The notes under the pieces are model-generated. The model did not search any database, was not told the DNA's origin, and was given only the letters and a program-made list of their open reading frames with translations. A stretch of 64,000 bases of DNA from Phalacrocorax aristotelis (lineage: Eukaryota > Chordata > Aves > Suliformes > Phalacrocoracidae). The position numbers and the translations under genes were made by a program. The stretch is from positions 89,083,963 to 89,147,962 of the forward strand of contig NC_134277.1 of the NCBI RefSeq assembly GCF_949628215.1, given 5' to 3'. Positions within the stretch are counted from its first letter, which is position 1, and each line of letters starts with the position of its first letter. Of the stretch, positions 31,233 through 45,500 are shown in pieces.

Positions 31233-33110
31233 ACATCTAATTTGGGTTTTTGTACTGAATTTTTTGGCTTTGACTTCACCTGTTAAAGATAAGATTAATG
31301 TGAATAGAGTCCCAGCATTTGGAGATGCATATTCACTGAAATAACTGAAGTATACTGGCTATCTGAAAGCACACAAAGGTTGGTGAAAGGTGTAGTTAAA
31401 TGGCTTAATGTAGTTAGTAAAAATTATGAGAAAGTTTTATAGAAGCAGAAAACTTTAACATGGAAAATGGGAGAAAACATGGTTTGCTACTGTTCAGGGG
31501 AATATATGTGTAAGTTAAAATGCTCAAATTGGCAAACTTAATGTGTGCTTTCTTTCTGAGCCTACATAGCATTTGTTTTTGGTGTTGGAAGTGGTGTGCA
31601 ATTGGTTTCTCAAATGAGCTGTGGTTCCCAAATGTCTTCATTATCTATGCCAGGTGGGCATAATGCTACATGCATCAAACTGGTGCAGACTGAGCGTGGT
31701 GACGATACCAATGTTTTACACATCAGCCTTGAATGTGTACTTTTTAAAGCTGAATATGACACAACAAGCAAATATAACAAGTTGCTTATTCATTAACACA
31801 AGTGCAGCCCTTGATTATCTTAATGTATTTTAATTTAACTTGTTATGTGAAGGCAAAACTGCAGAAATGTGCTCTTACTGAACACTTACTGGTCTGAGCC
31901 TTTGCAAATGACCATGATTTTTGGTAACCTCTCTGACTTGGGAAGGGTTTCAAAAGTCACCTACTTGGCAGTGAAGTGTCACCACTTCTGTGTGGTCAAA
32001 CCTTGGATAAGGTATGGGTAAGAGTTGTTTACTGGAATATGTCATGAAGGCGCTCTGTGATTCCTAAGGCCGTTGGTGTGACTAGTTCAGTTAAATCTTA
32101 TCAGACCTCATTTAATTTATAGTGAGAGGGGAAAGGTTTTCAGTCAGCCTTTTTTTGCCCCCTCTACTTTTCTATGCCATCTCATGAGATCTCAAACTCA
32201 TGGCATCACTGCATGGCTTTTCCTTGGAAGTGAAGCAAGTTCTCTCCATCTTTTTGCTGATACTGGTTTGCAGTGGAGTACTCTCACTGCCCTGACATTT
32301 TCCTTTTCTAACATGGTTACAGCACTTTTCTGTTTTGTAACAGTCTGATTACTTGGTCCTTCGTTTGGTTCCCAGGTAAAGTTTTACTGTTTTCACCCAT
32401 TAACAGTTAGTCAAAGGTCATAGTTAGCCTCCCCTAGCCCCAGTTAACATATAGACTGTTAAACAGTGACTATGTAAGTTTGTCAGACCTTTGCTTGTAT
32501 GATACTCATAGAACAAAGCTCAAACAGGCTAGGAAATTGTCACCTAACAAAGTTACCACACCTAAATTACCTCAGGCCAAGAGAAGTGCTGAGACCCTGC
32601 AATTTCAGGTAAATACAAAGCCTGTGACATTTTATTAGGCACTGGGAAAGTGCATTTGCTCTACTATAGTATCTGACTTGAAGAGAGGTTAAATGTTATT
32701 TGGGATGTGTATTTTATTTTTGGTGAGAGGGGAGGAGGAAGGAGAATTTAAAATACAAATCTACACAGAGATTTGAAATGGAGCTGTCAAATGGTTTTGT
32801 CCTGATAACGTATACAGAGCAGAAGAACGGAGCAAATGTATCTGTTCTGGAGTTTACAAAGGAGAGATGATTTCAGCCTCACATGGCAAGGCACAGCTGT
32901 AGATGTGGAGACTGTATATGTCGAAGAACACTGATTTTTGGTAAGCAGTCTTTTACAACTTTTCACTGCGGTGTAACAAAGTACATCTTGTAAAACTGCA
33001 CTAAACTCTTTCTTCCATGATTTAAGTGTTAACAATTATTACACAGTGACAGGACAGGGCCACAGTGGCTTATCTCAAATGGCTGACTTTAATATCCCAA
33101 GGCAATAAAA
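31233..33110 (+). other. ATPSCKMT: ATPSCKMT 3' UTR and downstream, end uncertain
   Basis: No gene-like reading frame is present. The first clear AATAAA after the stop is at 33104-33109, which would make a 3' UTR of about 1.9 kb. An earlier non-canonical signal is possible. Nothing else is recognised. Confidence 0.35.
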
Positions 33111-36100
33111 CTGGAACCTCGAACAAAAGAAATCTGAAACTATTTCTATTGGAAAAACACCATACAAATAGGAAATTAGCTAATTAAGCCAAGTCCTTCC
33201 TCAAATGATTATAAAAGAGAAGAGGCAAAAGATTTTGATGCAGTGAATTGTGTCTCATTGGCAGTGCAGTTCTTTGACCCAAGTTTCTACTGCCTACTTT
33301 TATTAAAGTTAGTTTGCAGGGAAATAAGCAGATATTTACTTTTTCTGCTGTGTTTGACTATATATTTGTCTGTTGCATTATCATTTGCTTGTTAAAAGGT
33401 AAAACTGAATTTCTCAATTCTACCTGTGGTAAAGACTGCGGGGCATCTACTTCTTAGTTACCACCTATTGCTCCAGAAATACTTGTTGAGGAGGGTGAGA
33501 TAGAATTAATGCTGTGATGGCCTGAGCTTTAGGAGCAGTAAGTGCTGTCCTCAAGGCAGAGAGATTTATGAATGCTTTTAAAGTAGAGCAGAGGGCTGTT
33601 TCTTGCTCTGACCATTTACTTTTGGGCACCTACGCTGAGATAGTGATCTGAAGGTTAGGAATTCCTTATTACATAAGGTAATGTGCTGTATTTCCTGTTT
33701 CCATGGCTGAAGTGTGAAATGGAAAGCAAATAGCTCCACTTACACAGGGGGACTGGGAAAGCATTCTCTTGTCATATTGTCCTCAATTTTTCTATCACTT
33801 GCTATGTTCATTTGATAGTTTACAAGATAAAATATTTAACTGTGACTTCAGTTATCACTGTATGGATTATTATGTTGATACGCTTCCAATTGCTAGGGTA
33901 ATGTATTATGATTTTATTGATATGCTACTTCAGAGTACAAATTTGTTTCTTCTGAAAACCAGGAAGACTTTAGAGAAATGGCTTAATCAAATTATAGTGT
34001 AGGTCTGAAGCCAAAAGAAGGAAACCTTCAAGCTACACATGCTGTTCAATACCAAAGTAATTCAGATACACATAAAAACCTATAGTTTATCTTTGTTTAT
34101 GTCTTCTAGTAAATCACTTGCCTTTTGGGAGTTACTTGTTTTATTCCTTCCTTGCCCTGCCAGATATTAGCAAAGAAGTTGCTACATTGCTGAATGAGTA
34201 ATGCTTTCCTGAAATATTGTAGAATTTGACCTGTTTGAAAATAATACAGGTCAGAGTTTTTCAGGAGTCAGACTTTCAAACTGTTTGTTTTTTGTTTGTT
34301 TTTTTTTTTTTTTACATCATGTCCCCACAGGCTTTGTGATGCACGGTCACTTGTACGAATGCAGCATCTGAGTGTTGCAATTCTAATTGTGTAGTTGTCT
34401 GTTTTACATTAATTGGCTTTCTAGGGAGAACAGAGGGGTATGGCTACAAGAGAGCCATCTGATACACAGGTTGCTCAGCATACTGCACAGTCACTACAGC
34501 TCCACAGCAATGTGAACCAAGCTTGTCCAGACTTGCTCGTGAAACGTGCACATATTTTGTGATCTTCAGGCATTTCTGTATTGCTGGGTGTATTGAAGTT
34601 CTTGACCTATCCTATGGACTGATTATGCTGCCACTTGACTTCCTTGGAGCATTATTAGATTAATCCTTGTCTCTGAACTGCTGTTTATTTCTGACTCATG
34701 AGTTGCAGCCAGGTAAGATGGTACAGAATCAAGTTTAAAATAAAGTGCCATATTTCACAAGCCAGCTGAATGAGTATGGTTTGGAAAAAAGTTCCAAAGC
34801 CCTGGCTTTGGGAAAGTCTTTCAACTTTAATGAAGGGCACAGCTCAGGAGGTGACAGAGGTCTCCTGAATTCTGCATACATTTTTTGAGAACGACTTGGG
34901 CTTTGCTTTTCTCATGTGTGTTCTTCAAAAATTTTTACCACTGTGACACCGTTCTAAGGTCTACAAGGGAAGTGAGCAGAGGTAGCATTTTATATTTTGA
35001 GCTGTGGGAGGAAAGGAGGAAGGGAATCTTATGGCGCAAGTATGGCAGTTTGAACTATTTCAAAAGCAGTTTGACAGATTTGCACATCAGCTGTGCGTAT
35101 TTCTCATTGGATAGTTGTGTCCATACTAAGAATGGACTGTGATGAGCATTCACTCAGAAATGGGTTCATGTCTGATACCGTTACACTAATTATTGATACA
35201 TCACCTCATACTTCCATAGTTTCACTTTTCGTGATGGTTTACAAATACTGAAGCATTTATTCAAGAAAGGACATGAATCCTTCAAATCTGTGGTTGAAGA
35301 GGGCAGCCTAACACCATATTTAATGCCAGTAAATTCTGCTTCGAGTGAGTTCTTTTTCTTTCACATTTGCCAAGTTTGCAATTCTCTAGTTTTATAATGT
35401 AGCCCCAACTTGTTTTTCAGAAGTAACATATGTTTCTTCTAGGAGGCTTCTTGAGTTCTTGATAAGACGGTGTGATATCCATGTTTCACTCAAAAATCAC
35501 CCTTGAGTGAGATAGGTGCAGAATTAATACTTTCAGTATTTTTTTGTATGATAATCTTTCTATTCATCCTTGTATACTTTGCTGAGGGAGACTTACACAT
35601 GGATAGTTGTAATTTTTTTCTCAGTTTTTATTCTGAATTCTCGCTCTTAGTTCAGTATTTGCTTTTATTTTTCATATTGTCTTTTTACAGTTTGACAGAC
35701 TTAATAAATTCATCAGATCTTCTAATTTCCTTTAATTTTGTTTTTGTAAACTAGTTGCCTTTGTTCTTCCAGCAACTTTTCAGGAAGACTAAATATGTTA
35801 AGGAATGTTCTTTTTCTCTCTAACATTTTAACATGTATTTAACCTCCTTGATTTATTTAGCAGTCTGTATGCTGACATAGCATGAATTTTGTTTCCAGTA
35901 AATGAAAGAAAAACATCCACCCATCTGGTACTTAGACTGACAAATAGCCTCGTTCTACAAGTCTGATTATTTAGTAGTTTTACGGACTTAATTTCACATT
36001 TTTATGATATTTCATCACTTGGCAAATGAATACAGGCCTCTTCTCCATTCATTAGTTCTTTGGGTTTGGGTTATTTGTTCAGGTGGGACTTCTGCTCATT

Positions 36101-36397
36101 TCTTTTTCTTAGTATAATGTTGGAGTTTCTCTTAGAGGCTTTGGTTGAAATGTCAGACTGATGTTTTTCCTGCAAATTGCTGTGTAGTCCTTGAAGAATC
36201 ACTGTAATACAATCCAGTGAACTGCTGCCATTGGTAAAAATTAAATAAAAACCTGCTTACCAGTAAATGTGTGGGATATTTTTCAACTTACTGTTTATGT
36301 TGTGGTTTTTAAAAATAAAGTAGGATTTTGAAGATAAAGCTTGTGGGATAAAGTTTTGAGGTGAGCAGAGGCCTTTGCAAGGTCAGAAGGAGTAAAT
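33111..36397. other. Gene desert segment
   Basis: AT-rich non-coding DNA with homopolymer runs, including T16 near 34297. No gene, RNA gene or repeat family recognised. Confidence 0.55.
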
Positions 36398-36560
36398 TAA
36401 TGGCTTTCAACCTGAGGTTTGTGGGTACCTTCTGAGGAATCCACAAAAAGTAATTTAAAAAGCAGATCTACTATCAGTACGTTTATATTTGCTACCCGTG
36501 GTTGTGTCCTTCCATTGGAAAATTTTAATGCATCTGAAATGATCAGTTGAGAATCCCTGA
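36398..36560. mobile_element. Possible ancient hAT/Charlie-type MITE
   Basis: The left end taatggctttcaacctgagg and the right end cagttgagaatccctga (reverse complement tcagggattctcaactg) look like decayed hAT-Charlie terminal inverted repeats of the cagtggttctcaacctg type. The span is about 160 bp. No clear 8-bp target duplication was found, so the call is tentative. Confidence 0.4.
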
Positions 36561-39500
36561 ACTAAAAGTATGGGTTTACGTAAGACATTAGCTAAATGGA
36601 AATTAGTTTATCAAAGTGAGGAGTCTGTTTCTGTTGTTGCTTGCATGGACTGTTGAGCCTTGAACCTCTGCAGTTTATGAATGTATGAGCTTCTGTGTTT
36701 CTTCTGGTAAGCTTCAAGGTAAAAACTTCATATTTTGCTATGTGAGAGCAGCTGCATGGTTTTGCACATTCCCATTGCTTTATAATAATTCTAGCTTTTT
36801 AATTAATCTATATCTGGTTTAAGGGTCTAATTGCCTTTTTCTTTTTTTTTTAGGAACTGCTTAAATGTGAAAATTATATTTTCAAAACACCTGACCAGCT
36901 GCTACTGAAGCCTGTTTAAAAAGCCAACAGATCCCCTGAAACTCCTTAATGCTGTAATGTCTGCAGCTGCCCATGCCAGAACTCTGGTCCAGATGAGCAG
37001 AAATGACCCTAGCTCTTGCATAAGCTCTCTTTATTCTTGATTTCTTGATTGAAAGTGGAAGTGTGAGGAGAAGACATGAAATGAGTGATTAAAAACTTGA
37101 GGTTCGTTTTAAGTTCTGGGATAGTAAAATGTGAGTGGTGTGGCATATAGCTGAAATCCAAGGGGTATTCTCTGTCACTACCACTCTAGACCCTAAGGCT
37201 TCATATTGTCTTTTTTCTTCCAGAAAATTATGTAGCTCTTCTTGAATGTATACCTCTTTTTCTGTCTTTCCCATTGTTTTATTCAAGCTTTTTCAGAGTG
37301 TACATAGATCAAAATAATTTGTATGTCCAGATGTACCATTCTCTAAATTGTCTACAGGGGCCCTCATCATCTGTGTTCAGGTATATTTTATTGTTTCTTC
37401 CTTTTTTTTTTTAGCACACATTAGCCAAATTTATACTCGGACTACCTTTATGCTCAATGCATAACTAAGCTTTGTGGGTGTGATCAATACCAATTATGTT
37501 TATTTGCAAACACAGATCTCACACAGAAGCAGTTCTGTCCTGACAAGCCTAAACTCATTTTACCATCATAACATCAGTTTTGAGTGCAGTTACTGTCTTG
37601 GTCTTCAGTTTCAGAAGCTGTTTGATAGTGAATTTTTTAACCAGCTCAAAACCAGCACTGATGCATGTTCCATTTATCTGCTTGGAAAACAGACTGCTGA
37701 AATCATGTGTGGAATCTTACTACATTAGTTGCTTTGACTAATTTTTCTAAAATAAGAGGCAACAGCTTGACCTTATCTCTGACTATGAACAAATCCAAGA
37801 CAATATACTACTTTCACTACATGCAGGAGAATGCATGTTGAGCAATGTATGAAAAATTACACTACTTCTACCACGGCAATCAAATAGCTTATCTACAAGT
37901 TAAGCACATGTAGTCAAAGTTTGTTAGTCCAGGAACAACACAGTGAAGAGCATTGCTGGTTTCTGCCTCTTACCATTGAATCATGAAAAGCAATCATAAA
38001 ATCAGACCAGTCTTGCCAAATAAAAAAGCAATTCAGAATAGGTATACGGAAAAGGCTGCTCAAGTTGTTTTTCTACAGGACAACATAAATTATCTGGGGT
38101 TCCACCACCACCCCCCCCAGTTGAAAGATTAGTGACAGCCCTTCCCCAGCCCTGAGACTGAAAAGCTTTCCTCTGCTTTGCCTGATGCAGAATACTGCTT
38201 TGCTTCAATATGTTGGTACATGTAACTTAGAGCACTGAAGTTACATAAAATAGGGAAAGGTTCTAGGGAGAACCATAGTTACTACCAATTAGGTAGTGTT
38301 ATCCAGCTGTAGTAGCGCTTGGATGTTCAGCCTGTGCTACTTCCGTCATGCCATGTGGGTGGTACAGCAAGAGCCATTAGATCAGGTAAAAATCAATATA
38401 CTCTTTCAGCTTGGGCCAAGAAGGGAATGAACAACGCAAAGGCAAACTGAATTGAAAAAGTTTAAATCTGCTTCTGAGGAGCAGGAAGCCTATATGCTAC
38501 CTCTTTTCAAAATGTTTATTGAAAAGTGATAGAGAGGAAATGTCTATCTCTTGATTTAAACTGTTTTCCTTATTACAGAGTTGTTACATCATCTATTATA
38601 TCCACATGCATTAGGGAGTATCTGTTCTGTAGACTGCTTTAATAGTAAGGGATTATGCTAATAAAAACTATTTGAAATAAATATTTCTCTTGCAGTTTAT
38701 ATTTTAAAAAAAAAGACACCCGTTCATTAGGGGTGAAAAAAATCTAGGAAACTGGTTATAAACTCTGCCTATTTGTTGTGTAATTTTGCACAAAGCAAGC
38801 TGTTTTGTTCTGTACAACAGAACTTTAATTTTCAAGGATCAAATATCTGTACTGCAAATGCCAGTTTTCGACACATTTAGATGGATAATCTGCTGGAATA
38901 GATGACAATCCTTATCTTTTAAATTTGTTTACTGCACAGAGCACTCTGAATTTATACCGTATGCTAGTCAGTCTCAATAAAAATGTATTTTCTTCTGTGC
39001 TGTGGGCTGGGCATGCTATTGGTACATGGTACCAATTGCCACCAAAGATTTCAGAAACAGATGTCAGCTCTTCTATTTCTTAACATTGAAGGCACAACAA
39101 TTTCTGAAACTATGGCATTAATGCACCTGTTCTGTAAGAATAACTTGATACCATCTCATTTTAAAATAAAGTGTTTCAAAATCTTGGCATGTTCCATGAA
39201 TGATCTATTTATAATTGATTGATATGTTTAATTATAGGGGAGCTGTAAGTTGCAGGACCTGCAAAGACACTAATCTTTGTCCCGCTTCTTTGAAATTGTT
39301 CTTGGTCCTTTCACTTGCCTTCCAATTTCTAAGTAAACTTCTGTTAGTTGGTGTCCAGATAGAGGCCAGACTTTTACCTGTATATCAGCAGTGCCCTGTT
39401 TGCCATTTGCCTGCCCCCCACCTTTGTTTTTCCTTCCTAGGTGCTACATTTATGGAGTTCTAGCTCAATTGATACAATTTGTATTTCTACATTAGATACA

Positions 39501-42500
39501 ATTTCTTAGTTTAGGAAATACCCATAGGAGGATTTAAGTCACTGCCTTCACCACATAGGTTAAGGTGTCTTTTAAAGCAGCCTTATTCCTGGATGAAAAG
39601 CCCCTTCTGGCAAATCTTTTTCATAGTGCCAGACCGAAAAAGCAGTAGACAGTATTCTCTAGTGCACAAAGTTTATAAAGGACTGTCTCAATGCGTGGCC
39701 AAAATTAATCTTTAAAATACACCCCAGGCTGGAGTTGCTGACTGCCTCAGTTAAAGAAGGTTGGGGGAAAGGCAGAGACTGAAAATCAGATGATGGCTAT
39801 CCTGAATATTGCTAGACCAGATGTCCATCAAAAAATGCAGAGAAAAAAGAAATATTGAATATACACGCTTTAGTGAATGGTCTTTGTGTTAATGCTGCTC
39901 TTTCTTAAAGAGTCTTGCTCTCCTGAATAGGAGGATCAGAGACCATCTGCGAAACGGACCGACAAGGTGGCATTTGTCCCTTTGCCAGAGGTCTGAGTTG
40001 TTCCTACGTGTTGGCAGAGCCACAGCTAGAGTAGTTGAAAGCCCCAGTTCAGGGCATCTGCAGCAAGCGAGAACCTGGGTGCTCACGCAGGAGTTTTCAC
40101 ATGGGCTTCTGCCTCTTCTGGGAGGATCAGGCTCTTTTAATTGCTGTCCCCTGGTGTTTTCTGAAACAAACTGGGTAAGAGCATGCCAGCAGGCCAAATC
40201 CAAGCATGAGAACTAGTTACAAGGATTGAAATACAACTAGACATGAAGAGAAGGTGCAGCCTTCTCTGAAGTGCGTACTGCACAGGTGGCTAAGCAATGG
40301 CACCCTACAGTGAGCACCTCAGAGCTTTTTTCTTATTATTGTCAAGACACCAGTTGTTGGTAGTGTTCTGATGACTTAAAAAGTAGAATTAACTTTCTAT
40401 CTCCTAAAATAAATATAGATGCAGGGAGTAAAGATATTAATTAGCCTTTCCTAGTGCTAAATCCCTCTGAAATGTAATCGGTCTGGACCTACTACACTTT
40501 TATATTTGCTGGCTTTTAGCTGCTTGAACAGTTCCTTGTCCTTTGGCCTATGGAAAATTAAGCTGATCTCAACACCAAGGTTGCAGACAACTCCTGCAGG
40601 TGGGGATTGATACGATCATATGCAGTTATACTGAATCCTACTGAGTGACTCTGAATTCCTCAAATTACTCTGACAGAATTTAATGAAACTCTAACAAAAA
40701 CAAAACCTAACTTAGTTTTACTCCGGTCAATGTTCTATGTCTACTTTTTACATGCATTTAGATCATTTAGAAGCCTCATTTTTGTTACTCTGCTTATATG
40801 GTTCCTGACATAACCTATACATTCTCCTTTATTAGTATTTATTCAGTATGGATAACATAAAAACACAGGAAATAAATAACCTGTCTCAGTGGGTTGCAGC
40901 TCTCATTTTGTACGTGAACCTTAGTGGAGGTCACTTAGTAACATTTGAACCTGTTGGAAAGAAAATTGAAACAATAATTGAGATGCGGACTTTTAAATCA
41001 ATAGTAAACCTTGTATCTAGAAGACTATCTTTTTATCGATATTTGGTTAAACAGTAGCGAAGCAGTTCTCAGCCTTTTACTGGTTGGTATCACAATATTT
41101 GTAATGCAACATATGCTTTACACTATAATCCTTATGGAGCATGTTCAGTTTGTTGTGCTGAAGCCTTTTTAGATGTAGTTGAATCTCTCTTCCTAGGCAA
41201 ATTGTTAATGATAAGGTAGCCAAATAATAATTTTCTTGTAGCATGCAATTCTGTCTCCTTAAATAGGGGACTCTGAGATATTGAAAGTAATTGAACACAA
41301 CACAGATGTTATACTTCTGTCACAGATTTCTCTAGATAAATGCCCATACTTAAATTATTTTATCCACTATAACTTGTATTTCAGTACCAACTGGAAGAGT
41401 GAACTGTGACTGAAGCCTGTTGTACTCTTTAGTCTTTACCTATAGCAGTATTTGAAGAGACTTTGTTGACATAATTAAGTTGGTTGCAACTGTTTGCCAG
41501 CTGTAGTAAGCACAGAGGCCCTCAGTGTCCACTTCAGCTATTTCCAGTGAAAAGTCATGATTTGATCAGTGAAATTCTCTGGGCAGAAAGAGTATGTGCC
41601 ATCCTTTATAGTGTAGTAGGCTTCTGATAATTTCTCCAAATGGTTGAAGAAAATGTCAGAGTTCTCATTAACCAACTGGCAGGGGCAGGGACTCAGCAGT
41701 CACAGGAGTATCAGCTATTTACCACCCTGACCTGTACCTGAAGGCCCAGACATCACTAGCTGGAAGTGGGGCTCTGGGCCTGGCAGGTAGTTTTGTTTTA
41801 TCCATTCTGTAGGTAAGAGGTTTCTGCTTCTTGTTGCTCATCGCACTGGCCTGCGGACGTGCTCCATGGAGGCTCCCATGTTCTGGTTGTCTGCTCCTCA
41901 TGACGTGGCTCCTGGTGTTGTCTAATATAAGTTCTGGTTCTCAGTCCTGATGCCTGTTTGTTATGAGCTGGCATCTGCCTTGTCTGCTTCCTTCCTGGCC
42001 GTGGACTTCCATCTGTCCTGTGAGCCGCTTGCCAGACTGAACTCTGTCAGTCTGTCAGCACTGGTTGGCTAATGAGGAATCAGAATTTATTGAGATTGGG
42101 TGTTTCAGTGTTGTTTTTACAAGCCATCAGTTTCTCAGGTGTAACAAAAGCTAATGATGAGGCACAGCCCTGTGTTTTCTTTGAGTAAGATTTTAAGCTT
42201 TTCATTAGTTTGAGCCATTTAGGGTGTTACTATTCTTTCTGGGAAAAAACAACCAAAAAGGATGTAAGTTTTACATATCTAAACCATGTTCTGCAAAAGA
42301 TTTACATTCCAAAAGTCTGTTTGTTTAGCTCACTCTTTGTGTGTGTGTGTGCATGTGTGTTTGTCCATGTTTTCACGCTTTTGGTTACATTTCCTACCGT
42401 TTTTGTCATGATAACCAGGCAGGCTCAGGCTTTTGTGCTTGAAACCCTGACCATAATTTGGCTGTTTAATGTTCCCAAATAAAAGTTGTTTGTTAATATA

Positions 42501-45500
42501 TTTGACTCTGAAGCCATTATTCCAATGCAATTATCACAACAAACCCTTGTAGTATTATTTATTTTATATTTTAGATGAGAAGCTGTGTTTTTTCCATTTT
42601 TGCAGTAAACTTTTCTCTTTTTCCTATTCAGTGCATAGGCTTGGTGTTTTCTGCCATTGCTTTATATACTCAGAACTTGCTGGGTAGTAACATGAGGGGC
42701 TTCATGTTGGTGTTTTATCAGTGTAATGAAGATTAAGCAATGGAGATATGAATGCTTACTGTAATGCTGCTTCTCCACACAAGCAGTGACTGACTTCCTG
42801 GCATCTTCACAGTCTTTGCTTCTGAAGCATTTGCTCCTTCTACCAGTTCCTGGTAATCTGATATCTGAGCTGGTGGTTGTCTTACATGGATTTCAACTAT
42901 TTTTCTTGATTTTTTATTTGATGATTAATTTGTTACCTTAGTTATGAGAATGGGGTAGCAAGTCTGTGAAAGGCAGAATTGTTCATGATGTTTATTAAGT
43001 GTTTAACTTTTGCCTCTTCCTGTGTATTTTTTGACTCTTCCTGTATATTCCTGTTTTGTTCATAGTCACTGGGTGGAGGCTAACACCGATGTGTTAGGAC
43101 CTGGTCCAGAAAAAATGACAGAATGTGTTTTGCTTCCTGCAAATGTCCTTAATGATATTCACTGTCATTAAGAAAATTCATGTCTGAAATTACTCTTATT
43201 TGTGAAGGATATTTTTAAAAAGTGAATCTACGGCACAGGTATTTTTTTTACCTTTTGCAGTAGGGAGAAACTATATTGATGCAATGAGATCTAAATCTTT
43301 GATCACCAGGTATTACAAAGACCATGAAAGTGGCAGACCAAAAATGGTTTTTTGTAGCAAAATGAACAAAGTGTAGATATTCTGAGAATAACACACAATA
43401 CTTAGCTTGCCTGTAAACAAAATGTTCTTGGGTTTTAACTTTTTGAAGGAAAATGTTGAAGGAAAACATTCTGACTTCTGGTTTTTTTTTTTCTTCTTGG
43501 TTAGAGGTATCCACTGAAATGTGATGTAATTCACAAGCAGCTGTGACCCCGGAACTGTATTTTCTGTAAGTAAATGAGCTTTGATAAATATTGCACAGGT
43601 CTCTGTGCAACATCCCATACAAAGCACTGTATAGATAATTCTGCTCTGGCTGGGTTCTTTTGACTGCTAAAATACGTGGATGGCTCTGCTGGTTTTTCAA
43701 AAGCTGAGAAGGAGAACTCATGTATTATTATATGGCTATTTTTGTTGAGGTAATATATTATTTGGGAGAGTACTATTTGATATAATGGGAATAATAATGT
43801 TTCATTTATGTAAATGTCAGATCTTTTTTGTTACATTGCATAATTTTCCAAATTTTTGGCCTAAACACTATATGGATTTATATTGGTTATAGCCAAATTT
43901 AACTGAATTGAAATACTTTTCCTTGCTGAAATTAAATATAAAAAGTGTTCTGGGTTTTAGTGGGAAATGCTCCAGTTGCCTGGATTGTAATCCTGTCTCT
44001 GTCTGAGGGAATGTGAAGTCTGTGGCCCTTAGTGCTAGGGCACAGAACTCTCTCGTTCTGTATGGATAATTAAGCAACCCCTGCTGCAGGAGCTGCAAGT
44101 TGGGAGTCCCACGTCTCAGTAACCAGTGCTGAAGGACAGCCCTGGCATTAAGATCCTAACCATTGATGAAGTAATTTCTCTACCACCAGAGGAACTGATC
44201 TTGTAGCAACTCCTTTAAACTGCTCTTACCACTTGTGTCCCCTGTTTTCTGTATTTTCAGTGAATCAGCGTTGTCCATGCATTATTGTGGTGTGGAAGGG
44301 ACATGGAAACTTTTCTGTCCTAGGGAGGCTTTGCCCCAGTGTTTCCCCACAGAGGAACTGCTCTCTTCTCCGCTGTCTCCTCCTTCATCCAAAGAAGTGA
44401 GGGGTGCAGGAAAAGGTCACTGCTAGCTTTGGGCACGGTTCTCCTTGCCTCGCCCAGCCCCCAGGTTTCAATGGTGTCATTAGTGATGAGGACAAACCTG
44501 TTCATTTTTTGTCTGTAAACACTTCAGGCAACATAAGGCTTCCTTTTCTGTCATTGTAAATCTTTTTTTGGACTTAAATGACAAATAAGAGACAGATCAC
44601 TGTGTTGCTATCCAGTAAAGTGTCACTTTGGATCATGCCCTAAAGCCTTAGCTCTAACTACCAATTATGTGGTATGTGTAAACTGGAAAGACTGTCTTGA
44701 TTTCTTGATCTTATGTTACGCGTGAACTAATTGATATAAAAATTTAAATATGGAGTATAATTAAGAGCTTCTTAATATGCAGTCCTTTATGATGTGTTTT
44801 ATTTTATAGTCTATTGCAATGCATAATTCAGTAAATCATTCTGTTGCAGCACAGTGAAAACATGTACAGAACCACGTTAATATACTTATTGTAGTCCACT
44901 GTATCTTAAATATGTGGAATTTTTCTTTTCCTTTTGAAATAATTTATTTTTAATGTGTTTTGGGATGACAGAAGCTAAAAACCTGACAAAGCTTTAACTA
45001 CTACTGCTTTGCAACTGAAAATGTAATACATAGTAATTAATGGAAAACTTTTGTTTATTTATCTTCAAAATGATTTGAAATTTTAACAAATTTCCAACCA
45101 GTCTTTTGTAAGACAAGGGAGTGATACATTTTACTTGAGAATACTTGGTCAGTAGGTGGAACTAGGGTGCCTGGTTTTTTATCTACACAAGTTTGCATCT
45201 TACATTCACACCAAGAAGGTGAATAAGGTATTTCCTAGTTAATGTGATTTACTTGAAAACTTTCAACAGTCAGTCATCAATTCCTTTCCACAAATGGAAT
45301 TCAAATTCTGTGATTGAATGACACTCAAAACTATGATGTTGCTTTGTGAAGATGGGTGTTATCTGGAAATTAATAAACCCAGACGCTAAAGAGAAGAAAG
45401 AATTTGAGGTAAAAATTGAAAGCAAATCAGCCACGGAAAGTATGCTAAGATTTCAAGTTACAATTCTTGTAGCAATGAAGTAGCAATGAAATGATTTTGT

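Noticed and set aside
43248-43721. 157-codon open frame on the minus strand in the desert
   Set aside because: No recognisable domain, no splice or promoter context, and AT-rich random-looking composition. Chance open frames of this size are expected in 64 kb.
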